In this document: in pieces, positions 25,793 through 36,512 of the stretch | How the letters are laid out: every line of letters starts with the position of its first letter | Numbering within the stretch: the stretch's first letter is position 1 | The notes under the pieces: generated by a model | What the model saw: only the letters and a program-made list of their open reading frames with translations | Database searches by the model: none | Told to the model about the DNA's origin: nothing | From: a virus | Virus record (IMG/VR): IMGVR_UViG_3300023237_000012 | Location: 1 to 64,000 of that record | Length of the DNA stretch: 64,000 bases | Strand: one strand, 5' to 3' | Made by a program: the position numbers and the translations under genes

Positions 25793-28700
25793 TTAAGAAG
25801 TACTTGTTCGGGTAAATCCTTGTTCTCCTCTCACTTGCTGATTCACAGCAGTCTCAGCTATTGACGGTGCTAATGTGCTAACTACTCGTTCTAAGTCATT
25901 AAGACCTCTTGCGAGTGTTGCTGTAGGGAATACGTCAATATTTAATCCGTCTGGTCTATATTTTGAGAATACTTCAATATCATATTGAAATACATCTAAG
26001 TTATTTGGGAATACATCAAAGCCAACTCTCTTAGCGTATGTTATATTTGTTGTACCTCCTGTTGCATCACCGCCAACATTGCCGAGTCCTCCGTTTACTC
26101 CACTTCCATCACCCCAATAATCTGTCATACGGTATTGGAATATGAGTGGAATAGTTAATGCACTAGTACTACCGAACTGGACCGGCTTAAACGAAGTAGT
26201 TGCATCACCTTCAACTTGAATTTTTACGTGATCTTCTGTAGATAAAAATAAATATGAACCACAAGATGGTTTACTTAATAAATATTGGTCGAATGTATCA
26301 AAGCTAGTCTTAACATTTCTTCCATAATCAACAGCAACTAAATTAGCATTAGTTATCGCTACACTTGTAAGCGTCGGACTTGCTTCAAATGGCTGTGTAC
26401 CACCATTCATCATAGTAGGCCACACTGGCAAAATGATAGGTGTACCTGGCAATGCTGATAGTCCAATTAAATTTTCATTTAAGTATATGTTCTGTTGCTT
26501 TCCGTTGATTGCATCAGAACTAAGTGGTGCAAATTTTGATTGCCTGAATAGAATCTTAGAAGTGTTATTAGCAATACAATCAACTACGCTACTTGTAAGT
26601 GTTAAACTATCTCCAGTCTTTTCTATATATTCAGCTTTAAAGGCTTCGAATTTTGCAACGATTGGATGTTCGATATGAACCTCAATCACAGCGTCATTAA
26701 ATGTTTGGAGGGCAGCAGTAGTTGGCTCTCCAAACCCAATAAATCCACCACCCCATATAAATTCAGAAGAAACTGCAACTACTGTTGCAACTGGCCTTCC
26801 GTAGAAATTCTCAGCTGTATCTAAGTTAATAACGTAATCATCTTCAGGATTAACGTAGTTATAAAATACCTCCTCACTTGATACATCACTAAATCTACTG
26901 TAAATATATTGGTTTTTATTCTGTGGAGACTGAAACGGTGCTTGTGACTTATCTTGATTATATCCTCTTCCTTCAGGATTCGTAAGTAGTATCGGAGTTA
27001 AGTCATATTTTCTCTGGTTATTATAATCACTATCGTTAGTCAAATAAGTTGAACGACCAGTTGATTGGTTAGCTGCACTGTTATTAAGCCAAGGGTAAAC
27101 TGCTGGTAATCTTACTTCACCATCTTGTGCATTAGTTATACTGAATGCTGGACTCTCAGACTGTTTTACCATTCTGCTTCTGTTTCCAGTTACCCTCGCA
27201 ATAAGTTGGAGTGTAGTTTGTTCAACATCTTCAAGAGTAATGAAGAATGTCTTAGTCACAATGGCTCCTCTTGGATCATCAAGTGTTGATACTTCCTTAG
27301 AGTAATACCCAGCAAATACGCGATTAAGTGTATCTTTAACTAAATTGATTACATTACCTTGATCATCAATAAGTGTTACTTTCAGCTTACCTTGTGCTTT
27401 TCTTAGTATTTCATTGAACGTATCTAACTGTCCTTGCATTTGAGCAAGCTTGGCAAATAAATCAATTGGCGTTTGATTCTCTGATAAGAATCCTGAAGCT
27501 ATTGCTGCTGCAGTATGAGCGAAATAATTTTCGTTAGCAGTAAACGCACTTGCCAAATGTTGATCTATTCCTTTTGCATTTAGATCTTCTTCTAATGCAA
27601 CTTTTGCTAAATCTTCTCTGTTTTGAGCTACGATTGCTTCAACGGTACTATCAGAACTTAAATCCGCTGGGAATTTAAGTCTTACAGAATTAGACCATGC
27701 ACTTTCTAATGGATTACTTGGCCATCCTGCTTCAGATACAGACTTAACTTGAAATTCTACTATTTCTCCCTTTCTAATTGGAAGGTTTACTTGGTTGATG
27801 TTAACAGCGTCAGCATCTTCATTATTTATTACTGCCCATTCATATTGACCAGTCAGAGTGTTTTTAACTCGTGGTCTTATTATACTTTCTGATAGTTCCC
27901 AATTTGAGAATGCAGCTTGTGATTGGCCTACGCCATCTCCGTATGAAAATTGATCAACTGGGTTAGCAGCACCATCTTGTGAAAGGTATCTATAACGAGT
28001 TATGAATTTAATTAAAGCTTGAACTCCAGTAGAAGGTTTAGATTTTTCCTCTGGCATTGGGAAGAATCCCCGACCTCTATACTTTGGTAAAATGCTTGAG
28101 ACAGAGTTATCAGAAGCTTTAGCTGATATTTCTTTTACAACTGAAGCGTATAACTCAGCTTGTGTTGATCTATCAGTTATTAAGCCTTGTAGTTCGTTCT
28201 TGTCAGCATCACGCTCAACCTCTGTTCCATAATTCGTAGTTTGTATTCTGGTTCTCTTCTGCTTAATTGCAGTATCAAGTTCCTTTAGCTTAGCTTCAAG
28301 TGAAGTCTTTTGATTATTAAGATCTTGAAGCTGAACTATTGCATCTGAGTTAGTTACTTGCTTATTAACATTCTTAACACTAAAGTCAGCTACGACTAAT
28401 GTTGGTGGATTTGGAGTAACACCTTCTTTTGATGTTGGTAATTTATCCTGTGCAAATGATAATAAGAATCTTCCAAAGTCAACTGCTTGTGTTTGGTAAA
28501 AATCTGAAAGTGTTTGCTCTGTTCCGAATTGATCTATCGTAGTAAGTTCGTTCGTGAAGAAAGCTACACCCGGAGACCAATTCACTGCAGGCATTTTTGA
28601 GTCTGGATCAATAGGCTTAATAAACACCATACAATATTCATCGAACCCTACAGTCGTTTCTATCTCAACTTGATCGTTAAGGCTACTTCCTATTTTTAGT

Positions 28701-29614
28701 ACATCCGCACCAATCCCAATCGCCTTTACACCTTCAGCAAGTGCTAAGATAACTGTATTCCTACTACTATCTACTTGAAGAACTGTGTATCTTGTATCAA
28801 CTGGGTTTGACATAACTTCAAGGCTATCTCCAACTTTAATTTGAATAGTATCTTTGAAATTTGCTTCGGCATCTGAATACAGTAGCTTATTAAGCTTGTA
28901 TAACTTTTTCTGAGTGGTCTGAGTAACTCCATTTACTTCCTCGGTGAAATCTGTCTCCGATATTCGAGTAACGCTGAAATTTCCGCTATACCTCTTTTCT
29001 CTTGGTGGAAGATCAGTAACAGCTTCATCTAATACATAAGAAATATTACGTTCTACAATATCTGATAAGAATTGTTCGAAGTCAATATCTGACCGTCCTT
29101 TATAATTGCTGTTGAAGAAGTTCTTTTTACTCTGAGTATTAAGTTCTAAAATATATCTCTTATTAATAGCTCGTTCAGTGTCAATAGGAACTTGTCCAGT
29201 TACATCGAATGTTACGAATAGAAGGGGGTTGATTAAACTTTCAAAAAACCAATTTGATTTGAAGCCAAACTGATTTACAGAATTTAATGTGGTTAGATCC
29301 TGAGCTTCTGCTGGTAATTTAGCTAAAACTAATTTTCTGAATGTACCATCTGATAATCTAACTGAGCTTCCAGTTCCACTAACATTAGTTATTACGTCTA
29401 CGTTAGCTTGAAGTGTATCGATTTGATTCTTCAGAAACCCAAAGCTTGGTATCGTTACCTTTTTGATGTTCCCATCACTGCCTTGGAGATCAACGGTAAC
29501 TGAATTACGATTTGAAGTTATAGCCTGGTTAACTTTCTCAAAACTCTCCAATGCATTATTGAAGAGCCTTAATAGTTCAGGTAATAGTGTTGAAAGAGAG
29601 TTTTGTTCTGCCAT
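25793..29614 (-). CDS. Very large baseplate/tail protein with Fn3-like and coiled-coil regions
   Basis: 1273 aa. The N-terminal ~60 residues are helical, followed by beta domains. A coiled-coil segment (LNNQKTSLEAKLKELDTAI) lies near residues 430-490. An Fn3-like stretch (KGEIVEFQVKSVSEAGWPS ... AWSNSVRLKF) lies near 620-660, and a second helical region with LFAKLAQMQGQLDTF follows. No catalytic site is visible. A candidate late promoter 39 bases upstream suggests it heads a late transcript running into 21142-25746 and the fibre gene. Baseplate assignment rests on context. Confidence 0.65.
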   Translation of the reverse strand: MAEQNSLSTLLPELLRLFNNALESFEKVNQAITSNRNSVTVDLQGSDGNIKKVTIPSFGFLKNQIDTLQANVDVITNVSGTGSSVRLSDGTFRKLVLAKLPAEAQDLTTLNSVNQFGFKSNWFFESLINPLLFVTFDVTGQVPIDTERAINKRYILELNTQSKKNFFNSNYKGRSDIDFEQFLSDIVERNISYVLDEAVTDLPPREKRYSGNFSVTRISETDFTEEVNGVTQTTQKKLYKLNKLLYSDAEANFKDTIQIKVGDSLEVMSNPVDTRYTVLQVDSSRNTVILALAEGVKAIGIGADVLKIGSSLNDQVEIETTVGFDEYCMVFIKPIDPDSKMPAVNWSPGVAFFTNELTTIDQFGTEQTLSDFYQTQAVDFGRFLLSFAQDKLPTSKEGVTPNPPTLVVADFSVKNVNKQVTNSDAIVQLQDLNNQKTSLEAKLKELDTAIKQKRTRIQTTNYGTEVERDADKNELQGLITDRSTQAELYASVVKEISAKASDNSVSSILPKYRGRGFFPMPEEKSKPSTGVQALIKFITRYRYLSQDGAANPVDQFSYGDGVGQSQAAFSNWELSESIIRPRVKNTLTGQYEWAVINNEDADAVNINQVNLPIRKGEIVEFQVKSVSEAGWPSNPLESAWSNSVRLKFPADLSSDSTVEAIVAQNREDLAKVALEEDLNAKGIDQHLASAFTANENYFAHTAAAIASGFLSENQTPIDLFAKLAQMQGQLDTFNEILRKAQGKLKVTLIDDQGNVINLVKDTLNRVFAGYYSKEVSTLDDPRGAIVTKTFFITLEDVEQTTLQLIARVTGNRSRMVKQSESPAFSITNAQDGEVRLPAVYPWLNNSAANQSTGRSTYLTNDSDYNNQRKYDLTPILLTNPEGRGYNQDKSQAPFQSPQNKNQYIYSRFSDVSSEEVFYNYVNPEDDYVINLDTAENFYGRPVATVVAVSSEFIWGGGFIGFGEPTTAALQTFNDAVIEVHIEHPIVAKFEAFKAEYIEKTGDSLTLTSSVVDCIANNTSKILFRQSKFAPLSSDAINGKQQNIYLNENLIGLSALPGTPIILPVWPTMMNGGTQPFEASPTLTSVAITNANLVAVDYGRNVKTSFDTFDQYLLSKPSCGSYLFLSTEDHVKIQVEGDATTSFKPVQFGSTSALTIPLIFQYRMTDYWGDGSGVNGGLGNVGGDATGGTTNITYAKRVGFDVFPNNLDVFQYDIEVFSKYRPDGLNIDVFPTATLARGLNDLERVVSTLAPSIAETAVNQQVRGEQGFTRTSTS

Positions 29615-29653
29615 CTAATATTTTTAATCTAATGTGGTGTACTACCACAGGTT

Positions 29654-29661
29654 TATATATC
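29654..29661 (-). promoter_or_regulatory. Candidate late promoter (GATATATA)
   Basis: Minus-strand CTGATATATAAACC, 39 bases before the ATG at 29614, in a 69-base gap between two giant structural genes. Confidence 0.5.
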
Positions 29662-29683
29662 AGTATAAAAAGGAACTTCTGAA

Positions 29684-31798
29684 TTACTTAATGATGTCGT
29701 ATGCAAAATTTAATACACCTTGCTCAAGACAAACTAATTCAAAGAGTGGATTTACGCTTAGTTCTGCATTACTAATGACAGCTGCTTGGTATCCGTAAGC
29801 ACCACCACCCATTCGGTTTTGTGCATCTGTAAAAATTCTAATGTTTCTACTTCCCATATCAATACCGTCTGTAAATGCAAACCTTACAGTCTGACCTTCT
29901 TTCCATTGGATATCAGAATCATCGATGTAAAGTAATAAGTCACCTCCAGCTGTATTTACAGTTTCAAGTCTTAACATATTAGTGAACGGTAAAAGTTCCA
30001 TAGTTGCTTGAGGCTGAGCTACATTCATGTTCAGAGGGTTAGCTGCGTTAATTTCAATATCGTTAAGATCAAATGATGACATTATCACATATTCCTGAGA
30101 ACCTAAAGAAAGTGTTACTTGGTTCGGTACTGTCTTATCAACAATAATTCCTGAACCTTGTCTTAGAACACCAGTATTATACTGCAAGCTAAGTGATACG
30201 TCACCATTAGCGAGACCTTGAATTTCATCAGCGTTCTTCGCAATAAGATCTAATAAAGTTGCACCGTCCGCAAATGCAAGATTTGCTTGGTTAAGCTGTA
30301 CCTGCTGTGCATCAATCTGAGCCTGTAAGAATGCTGAAGAACTAACTGCTGCAATTGAATTTTCTAATCCTTGCACTCTTTGTTCAAGTTCAGAGATTTC
30401 AAGCTGTTGTCTCTGGAATATCTTTGCAGATTCCTGCAGCTGAGCAGTCGCATCCGAAAACAACCCCATGGAGAAAGTATTGTAATCATTTATGATCGTA
30501 TCAATCCCAGTAGTTCCAGGTGATGCGTCAAACCTAAGATTCATTTTGAACCCATAAGAATTACCATTCTGTCCAGTAATTTTATTAGGCTTGTATTTTG
30601 GGTATCTTTGAATATAGCCACCATCAGTTGTTGGTGTTATATTATCCAATAGAAGAATTCCGTATAAGTTAGTTGCGTTCTTTGTAGAATCACTTGAATC
30701 TACTACATTGTAATAAACTAAGACAGCGTTAAATTCAAACGTTCCTGAAAGATCAGTTCCATTAAATTGTGCAATGGTACTTACTTCTGCATTTTGAACT
30801 ATTTGCTGATAATCATTAGGATTGAAGTCAACTGATATTCCATCAAGTTTACTTCGCCTGTAAGCTACTCCACTAAATCCAGCTGGGTTGCCGTAATCTG
30901 CAGGGTACTTACGAATATCAACATTAGACGGATCAATGAATGAAATAGGTTCTGTAAAATAAGCATCAGTCGTAGTAGGAGGAGTTGATTCGTTCATCCA
31001 ATTTGCATTAGGATCTGTATAACCAGCTGGTCCAGTTCCTAATAGTGCACTATCGTAGTCATAGAACGCATCGATGCTTAATCCCTGTGGATGTATCGTG
31101 GATGCGTTTCGTCCAAGTATAAATTCATCATCACCTTGAAGTTTTAGTCCAGGCTGATAATTAGAATCTTCAAGTGACTCAAATAAAATCGTTGGAGTAT
31201 TTCCAACTTCTGTTGGTATATTTATGTAAAGTTCTGTATAAGCTTCTCCACCTCTGTCAACATTGTTGACAATATCAATGTCACCGATATACTTAACTAC
31301 TCTTTGGTATTGAACATTGCCAGTTGTACTTTCATCTTCCTCAACAAAAAGAGGATCTGTTACAGTCCCTGCTCGTTCAAGTGTAGTTGAACTTCTGAAG
31401 CGCATTGCACCAGTCTCCTTCAACCATTTGAAAAATACTCGTTCAGCAACTGATTTATTAGTTGTGTTGTCATAATCAGTATCACTAATGATTATTTCTT
31501 CTAAGTTGAATGCGTAGTTTTGTAAACTTTCAGTAAAGCTAACATTTGGATCTGCTCTTAAGCCACCATCAAATATCATACCATCAGCAGTATCAAACTG
31601 CATGTAGTTTTGTCTACTACTAAAGCTATTAAAATCTAACCTATCGAAATCTGGAAGGTTAAGTACTACAAATTTAGAAAACACAAGTCTAAGGTTCTCA
31701 TTGCTTAGAGTTCTTGAAAGATCTCTTGCAGCAGATGAGAATGTAAAGAAGGTTCCACCATCAGCTTGAGGTGTTCTTATTAATGGAGTAGTTGCCAT
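29684..31798 (-). CDS. Large virion protein with central coiled coil
   Basis: 704 aa. It starts MATTPLIRTPQADGGTFFTF. The first ~430 residues are beta-rich and mention no known active site. Residues ~455-520 form a coiled coil (FQRQQLEISELEQRVQGLE). The last ~150 residues are a beta domain (VRFAFTDGIDMGSRNIRIFT). Such a globular-coil-globular plan is common in trimeric tail and baseplate proteins. It precedes the 1273-aa protein in transcription. Specific T4 homologue not identified. Confidence 0.62.
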   Translation of the reverse strand: MATTPLIRTPQADGGTFFTFSSAARDLSRTLSNENLRLVFSKFVVLNLPDFDRLDFNSFSSRQNYMQFDTADGMIFDGGLRADPNVSFTESLQNYAFNLEEIIISDTDYDNTTNKSVAERVFFKWLKETGAMRFRSSTTLERAGTVTDPLFVEEDESTTGNVQYQRVVKYIGDIDIVNNVDRGGEAYTELYINIPTEVGNTPTILFESLEDSNYQPGLKLQGDDEFILGRNASTIHPQGLSIDAFYDYDSALLGTGPAGYTDPNANWMNESTPPTTTDAYFTEPISFIDPSNVDIRKYPADYGNPAGFSGVAYRRSKLDGISVDFNPNDYQQIVQNAEVSTIAQFNGTDLSGTFEFNAVLVYYNVVDSSDSTKNATNLYGILLLDNITPTTDGGYIQRYPKYKPNKITGQNGNSYGFKMNLRFDASPGTTGIDTIINDYNTFSMGLFSDATAQLQESAKIFQRQQLEISELEQRVQGLENSIAAVSSSAFLQAQIDAQQVQLNQANLAFADGATLLDLIAKNADEIQGLANGDVSLSLQYNTGVLRQGSGIIVDKTVPNQVTLSLGSQEYVIMSSFDLNDIEINAANPLNMNVAQPQATMELLPFTNMLRLETVNTAGGDLLLYIDDSDIQWKEGQTVRFAFTDGIDMGSRNIRIFTDAQNRMGGGAYGYQAAVISNAELSVNPLFELVCLEQGVLNFAYDIIK

Positions 31799-31811
31799 TT
31801 ATTTCTCTTAA

Positions 31812-32054
31812 TTAAATGTTGTATTTATGTGATAAGATTTCTATTAACAATATAGCTGCATCCCGTTCATCTTTGACATATCCTTTAGATTTTGGTATCA
31901 CTACATCTTTTAAAAATGTCTTCAGTTCATTTTCTATACGATTAGCTGTATTTATACTTCCGGATTCATTTACTTTAACTTCATCGTCCACAGAAATATC
32001 TTTAATGTTTCCGAAATCATCAAATGATTCTAATTTCTCTATCTTATTTACCAT
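31812..32054 (-). CDS. Small protein with weak capsid-leader features
   Basis: 80 aa, not recognised. It begins MVNKIEKLESFDDF and has a VNE|SG site further in (~residue 29-32), so it may be a diverged leader protein. The remainder is a helical domain ending RDAAILLIEILSHKYNI. It starts 3 bases after the leader gene at 32058-32567, and the two look like a pair inserted among tail genes. Confidence 0.55.
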   Translation of the reverse strand: MVNKIEKLESFDDFGNIKDISVDDEVKVNESGSINTANRIENELKTFLKDVVIPKSKGYVKDERDAAILLIEILSHKYNI

Positions 32055-32057
32055 GTC

Positions 32058-32567
32058 TTATTCTGTTATTGCGTATAGTTCTTTGACTAAATCTTTATCA
32101 ACTGGTATTTTACCTTTATCATCCATTGACATTCCAATATGATCTATTACAGCGTCAACGTTTTTACTGTTTAGTTTAAGTCCTAGGTCTTTTAAGATAT
32201 CTGCAGAAAGTTCTTCAATATCACCAGACTTAAATTGTTTATAATTGCCTCTATTAAATTCACGAATTTTTCTTATTGCTGCTTCAATATCATACTTCTG
32301 AGCTTCGTTAATAGATTCTCCTAAAAGAATTTCCATCGCAGCAATATATTCATCTTTAGAGTTACTATCTATTGACTTGGTTAATTTGTCAATAGCTTTA
32401 TAGACATCTTTCTTTTTACCACCCGAAGATATAAAGTCCTCAATGTCAGCTTCTTCATTACCAATGTCTTCAATATCCATAGTCATCCAAGACTTAACTA
32501 GATTATCGATTTTTCCTTCGTTAATATTTCTACTTTTAAATTCGTTAGATTCTAATATATGCTTCAT
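32058..32567 (-). CDS. Helical protein with capsid-targeting leader
   Basis: I place the start at the ATG 32565-32567 rather than 15 codons upstream, because that start does not overlap the preceding gene and begins with the leader MKHILESNEFKSRNINE|G (site after E17). 169 aa. A second site-like INE|AQ occurs inside (GESINEAQKYD). The body is acidic and helical with no known domain. Predicted to be packaged in the head and trimmed by the prohead protease. Confidence 0.65.
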   Translation of the reverse strand: MKHILESNEFKSRNINEGKIDNLVKSWMTMDIEDIGNEEADIEDFISSGGKKKDVYKAIDKLTKSIDSNSKDEYIAAMEILLGESINEAQKYDIEAAIRKIREFNRGNYKQFKSGDIEELSADILKDLGLKLNSKNVDAVIDHIGMSMDDKGKIPVDKDLVKELYAITE

Positions 32568-32572
32568 GTTGT

Positions 32573-33223
32573 TTATATTAATGTTACTCCAGTGTTTCCA
32601 ACGATATACCAAACTCCGTTTCCTGTACCATCGTCAATGTACATTAAATGAATAGTTTGACCAATGCCATCTGATCTCATTATTGTAAATCCACCAGGCA
32701 GTATTACGTTTCCACCAACACCGATAATATCAACAACACCAGCAGTAGGTTCAGAGTATATGAAGAATATCTCTTGGCCAATTGTACCATCATTAACTTC
32801 AAGCGTAAGTGTATTTATTAAGTCACTATTACCAGTTCGTACAGTAGTGTAAGGTGGTACTGCAGTTGATGTACCAATAGGATAAGTTGCTGGTAAAGGA
32901 CCAGCGAAAGTATCGTTAATAATATTCGGATCAATATCATTTCTTATAAGACCACCACCGTTAAGTGAGATCTTACCATTCACTCTGATATCTGTTAGAA
33001 TATCAAAAGTTGCAGCGTTAATGTCTAAAAGAACAGTATTCAAACCTACTCGTAAAGACTGAGTCTTCACATCGTTAAGATTAGTTATAGTTCCAGCTGT
33101 TGGGTTGAAGTAATTTTCAATGGCATTGATTTCACTTGCCAAGATGCTAAAATTGTCATTAATGACTAATCTTGATCCTGAGAGTGAATCTGTACCTAGA
33201 ATTTCCGTTACACTTATACTCAT
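32573..33223 (-). CDS. Short fibre-like virion protein
   Basis: 216 aa. The N-terminus (SISVTEILGTDSLSGSRLVI, then NDNFSILASEIN) resembles the start of the collagen-like fibre (18857-21136), suggesting a shared docking domain. The remainder is beta-rich and ends in a compact domain with EIFFIYSEPTAG, GGFTIMRSDGIGQTIHLMYI and GNGVWYIVGN. It lies directly downstream of the large gp7-like gene. Probably a small baseplate-attached fibre; function inferred. Confidence 0.6.
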   Translation of the reverse strand: MSISVTEILGTDSLSGSRLVINDNFSILASEINAIENYFNPTAGTITNLNDVKTQSLRVGLNTVLLDINAATFDILTDIRVNGKISLNGGGLIRNDIDPNIINDTFAGPLPATYPIGTSTAVPPYTTVRTGNSDLINTLTLEVNDGTIGQEIFFIYSEPTAGVVDIIGVGGNVILPGGFTIMRSDGIGQTIHLMYIDDGTGNGVWYIVGNTGVTLI

Positions 33224-33238
33224 GGGTTTATTGTTTTA

Positions 33239-36200
33239 TTATTCTATGACAAGAATATTTCTTGACTTTATATATTTATTTCCATTTGAATCTTCCAACT
33301 CCAATGTAATTTCGTACTTCCCAAGATCTTTAAACAGATAAGTTAAGTATTTACTATCAAGGTATATATCAGAAGAATTTGGATCAGTAGTATTTACGAT
33401 CTTCCACTTTGCTTTATCCTTACCAGCTATCTGACATTTGTCATAAACAAACATCGTCCACGTCATTCTTGGTAGAACTTTACCATCGTTGATAAATTTA
33501 GCACTATTCCAAGTAGGGTTACAGCTTCTATGCTGCCCACTCTTATATATTAAACTTTCACACCCAGTAGTACCAGTTCCAGTTACACCTGTAATATCGT
33601 CAGTATCGCATATCATATTCCCATTTACATCGACAACATCCACATAACTGAAGTCACCGTAACCTCCAGTATATCTAGCAACTGCTTGGACAAATATCTG
33701 TCGTGATGTAGAATCTAATACTAAGTTGTAAATGTACTTATGAATTATAGGTTCAGTGCTAAGATTGAGCTGATTAACTGCATCTCTTAAAGTAAGAGGA
33801 TCTAATCCAAAGAAATGAACACCTTCGTTACCATTAGCATCGATTATTTTCAAGTAAGTATTCGGAAACACTTCTTTGAATTGAAAGTGTGCTGGTGTAT
33901 CACCGCTCAAGCATGTCAGATCCCACCATAAGTGATAAGTATCATCCCAATCTCCAGTATCTAAATTATCCCAGAAATACGGTCCTGAGAAACTTTCTTC
34001 ACCACTATTTTGAAAATTCATCAGAGTAAAGTTAGGAGTTACACCAATGCCGAAATTATTAAGAATAGCATTAACGATATCTAATGATTCATATAAGCTT
34101 GGGGTTTCTTCTTCCCATGTAGTAGAAGGCTCAATGGGTAAATTCCAAAATGATCCGTAATCATTCCATAAGTAATTACCTTCTTTCTCCCAAGTATATT
34201 CTAACTCTCTTGACTGATACCATCCACTATATTCGACCTCAATTGGTTCAACACAGATGTAATCTAATTTAACTTTAGATGAAATGTTATTATAGAGATC
34301 AAAGAGTTTAATTTCTACATTATAGTTCCCGTAATATGGAAGGACTAACGGAAGTTGATTAAGATCAACTAATGGACCTCTTATTGTATAATAGTATTCT
34401 TGAGTTTCATCTTCGTCTTTCCAAACTGTCCATTCTATTTCCTGGAAGTTTCCTTGGAGGATACTATCCCAAGTGAATAAGTTAGGTCCTACTAATACTT
34501 CTTCCCTAAATTGAGAATTGCTATATGGGAAATTATGATTTACTGATGTTACTAATCGGTTAGGTGTTTCTCCAAAGAATCTTATCGTTGGACCTGACAG
34601 AGTTGTCTCTGTTGTAATATCCCAAAGTAACCAAGGATCGACAAATGAAGTTCTTAATGCTTGAACTTGGGTATAAATAGCATCTCTTACAGTTGTAGCA
34701 GTATCACCTAAACTCGTTATATAAGTTGCACCGATCCCAGTTACAGGATCAGTTAATGTAAATACATCACCCTCCATTGGATCTACTGGTTCAAAGTCAA
34801 TATTATAATAAACTCCACCACCACTTAAATCAATCCATGTTGAATTGATGTCGTTCCAAGTTAGTTGCCCAAATGTACAGTTATCTAATACAATAGGAGC
34901 ACCTATTGGAATGTTTGGTGAATCTGGAAGCCGATTTGAAGATCTTCCTGGAATATGCTCTAACGTGTTTATGTTCGGGGCATATCTACTGAAGTAAGCT
35001 AAATAAAAATCTGAAAGATCACTCAAAGTATAAGTATCACCATCGGTGGGTAATCCTAATACTCCATTTGGATCTGGTCCAATCGGTGGAAGAGGAATAC
35101 TTTCTCCAGTAGTATAAGGTCCTAATACAATATTCTGATCTGGATAACCTGGAAGTGGACATATCCAAGAATTACCGACAATGCTATAACCAACTTGAGC
35201 ACATGGCTTAATAAGATAGTTCATATCTCTTAAATCTTGAAGATTTACACATTCTCCAGGTATAGATTTGAAGTCGGCATCTATACCAACAGTAATATTA
35301 TTCTTATCATTACGACTCAATGTATTAGTTACTTCATTAAGTCCAAAGAAATCTGCTTCCCCGACAATATCTTTTATGTGAGCGTTAAGTGGAAGGAATT
35401 CATTTTCAAGCTTACGCTTAAGCCCAAACAGTTTTATTAAAACTTCTTCGATTGTAAAATCTGAAGTCTCCTCAGTTAATGGTAAATCTCCGATTCCATA
35501 TTCGCCTTCTTTAATTTTATTAATACGATAGATCAAACTAAACATGCTTGTCTTTCTGTACTTCTTATTTGGAAGTGTTACTTTCTCATCATTCCAATTT
35601 ACGATAGTTGGATCAAATGCAGCTATAGGATTGCTCTGTAATAACTTTCCAAAGCTTGGGCTATTTTTATCAACATTTTTCCAGAATTCTTTTATCTGTA
35701 GATTATCATAACCGAAGAACTTGATTGCATTTACAAGACCCTTATAAGATCCAATAAATGGATATATGTTTTGGCCTTCTAAGATTATCTCTTTTCGCTT
35801 TAAGTTAACCTCAATCCAATCGGGTAGTATTTCATTTACGTCTGTGTCTTTAAATATAGAGCTATCGCTTCCTATGACACTATATCCTAAATTCTGCGTA
35901 AGAACTTTGAATCGTTCATCTTCAGCTATAGTCTCTCCAACAACTTCAAATTTAGCAACGAGTGTATTCGTACAAGTATCTCTTATAAGCAGTGTACGCT
36001 TATATGTATTCTCAACCTTTGAGTTAATTGCGAAGTCCACTTGGAGTGCAGCAGAAGTAATGTAATCAGTTGTAACGAGACCATCAGTACCCATAATGTC
36101 ACTTGAATCTGAATCAAGCAGATATTCTATTTCATCATAAATCTCAATAGGTGGCCCATCAGGTTCTCTTACGAGTGCTGATTGAATTCCACTTACATAA

Positions 36201-36508
36201 TCTCGGTTAAAGGTGAATAAGAATATCTCTGTAGGTGATGTCTGTTCCCATTCTGCTAACCAACCACAACTTCCAGTCCCGGCAGTTGCTGGTACAGAGT
36301 TTAAAGAATGAGGAAATCCAAATTCTTGTGTGTTTGAAGTAGCATTGATAAATTCCTCTAGGATGAACAGTTGCCCAACCTCAAATAAATCTACAGAAAC
36401 CTGTGGTAAGTAAACAGTACCAGACCACAGATTTTGATCAATGTCGTAATCGAAATTATAGTTCTTTCCATTCTTATCAAAGAAGTGTAAGTATCTCCAG
36501 CTATTCAC
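33239..36508 (-). CDS. Large baseplate wedge protein (gp7-like) with PKD-like C-terminus
   Basis: 1089 aa, close to T4 gp7 (1032). The start is GTG at 36508, giving MNSWRYLHFFDKNGKNYNFD. Residues ~215-390 contain IYPFIGSYKGLVNAIKFFGY, a type of segment found in wedge and P2-I-like tail proteins. The C-terminal ~90 residues form a PKD/Ig-like domain (FKDLGKYEITLELEDSNGN). It is placed beside a gp6-like gene, as gp6, gp7 and gp8 are in T4, where they build the baseplate wedge. By-eye homology to gp7 is not established; the call relies on size and gene order. Confidence 0.55.
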   Translation of the reverse strand: MNSWRYLHFFDKNGKNYNFDYDIDQNLWSGTVYLPQVSVDLFEVGQLFILEEFINATSNTQEFGFPHSLNSVPATAGTGSCGWLAEWEQTSPTEIFLFTFNRDYVSGIQSALVREPDGPPIEIYDEIEYLLDSDSSDIMGTDGLVTTDYITSAALQVDFAINSKVENTYKRTLLIRDTCTNTLVAKFEVVGETIAEDERFKVLTQNLGYSVIGSDSSIFKDTDVNEILPDWIEVNLKRKEIILEGQNIYPFIGSYKGLVNAIKFFGYDNLQIKEFWKNVDKNSPSFGKLLQSNPIAAFDPTIVNWNDEKVTLPNKKYRKTSMFSLIYRINKIKEGEYGIGDLPLTEETSDFTIEEVLIKLFGLKRKLENEFLPLNAHIKDIVGEADFFGLNEVTNTLSRNDKNNITVGIDADFKSIPGECVNLQDLRDMNYLIKPCAQVGYSIVGNSWICPLPGYPDQNIVLGPYTTGESIPLPPIGPDPNGVLGLPTDGDTYTLSDLSDFYLAYFSRYAPNINTLEHIPGRSSNRLPDSPNIPIGAPIVLDNCTFGQLTWNDINSTWIDLSGGGVYYNIDFEPVDPMEGDVFTLTDPVTGIGATYITSLGDTATTVRDAIYTQVQALRTSFVDPWLLWDITTETTLSGPTIRFFGETPNRLVTSVNHNFPYSNSQFREEVLVGPNLFTWDSILQGNFQEIEWTVWKDEDETQEYYYTIRGPLVDLNQLPLVLPYYGNYNVEIKLFDLYNNISSKVKLDYICVEPIEVEYSGWYQSRELEYTWEKEGNYLWNDYGSFWNLPIEPSTTWEEETPSLYESLDIVNAILNNFGIGVTPNFTLMNFQNSGEESFSGPYFWDNLDTGDWDDTYHLWWDLTCLSGDTPAHFQFKEVFPNTYLKIIDANGNEGVHFFGLDPLTLRDAVNQLNLSTEPIIHKYIYNLVLDSTSRQIFVQAVARYTGGYGDFSYVDVVDVNGNMICDTDDITGVTGTGTTGCESLIYKSGQHRSCNPTWNSAKFINDGKVLPRMTWTMFVYDKCQIAGKDKAKWKIVNTTDPNSSDIYLDSKYLTYLFKDLGKYEITLELEDSNGNKYIKSRNILVIE

Positions 36509-36512
36509 TTAG

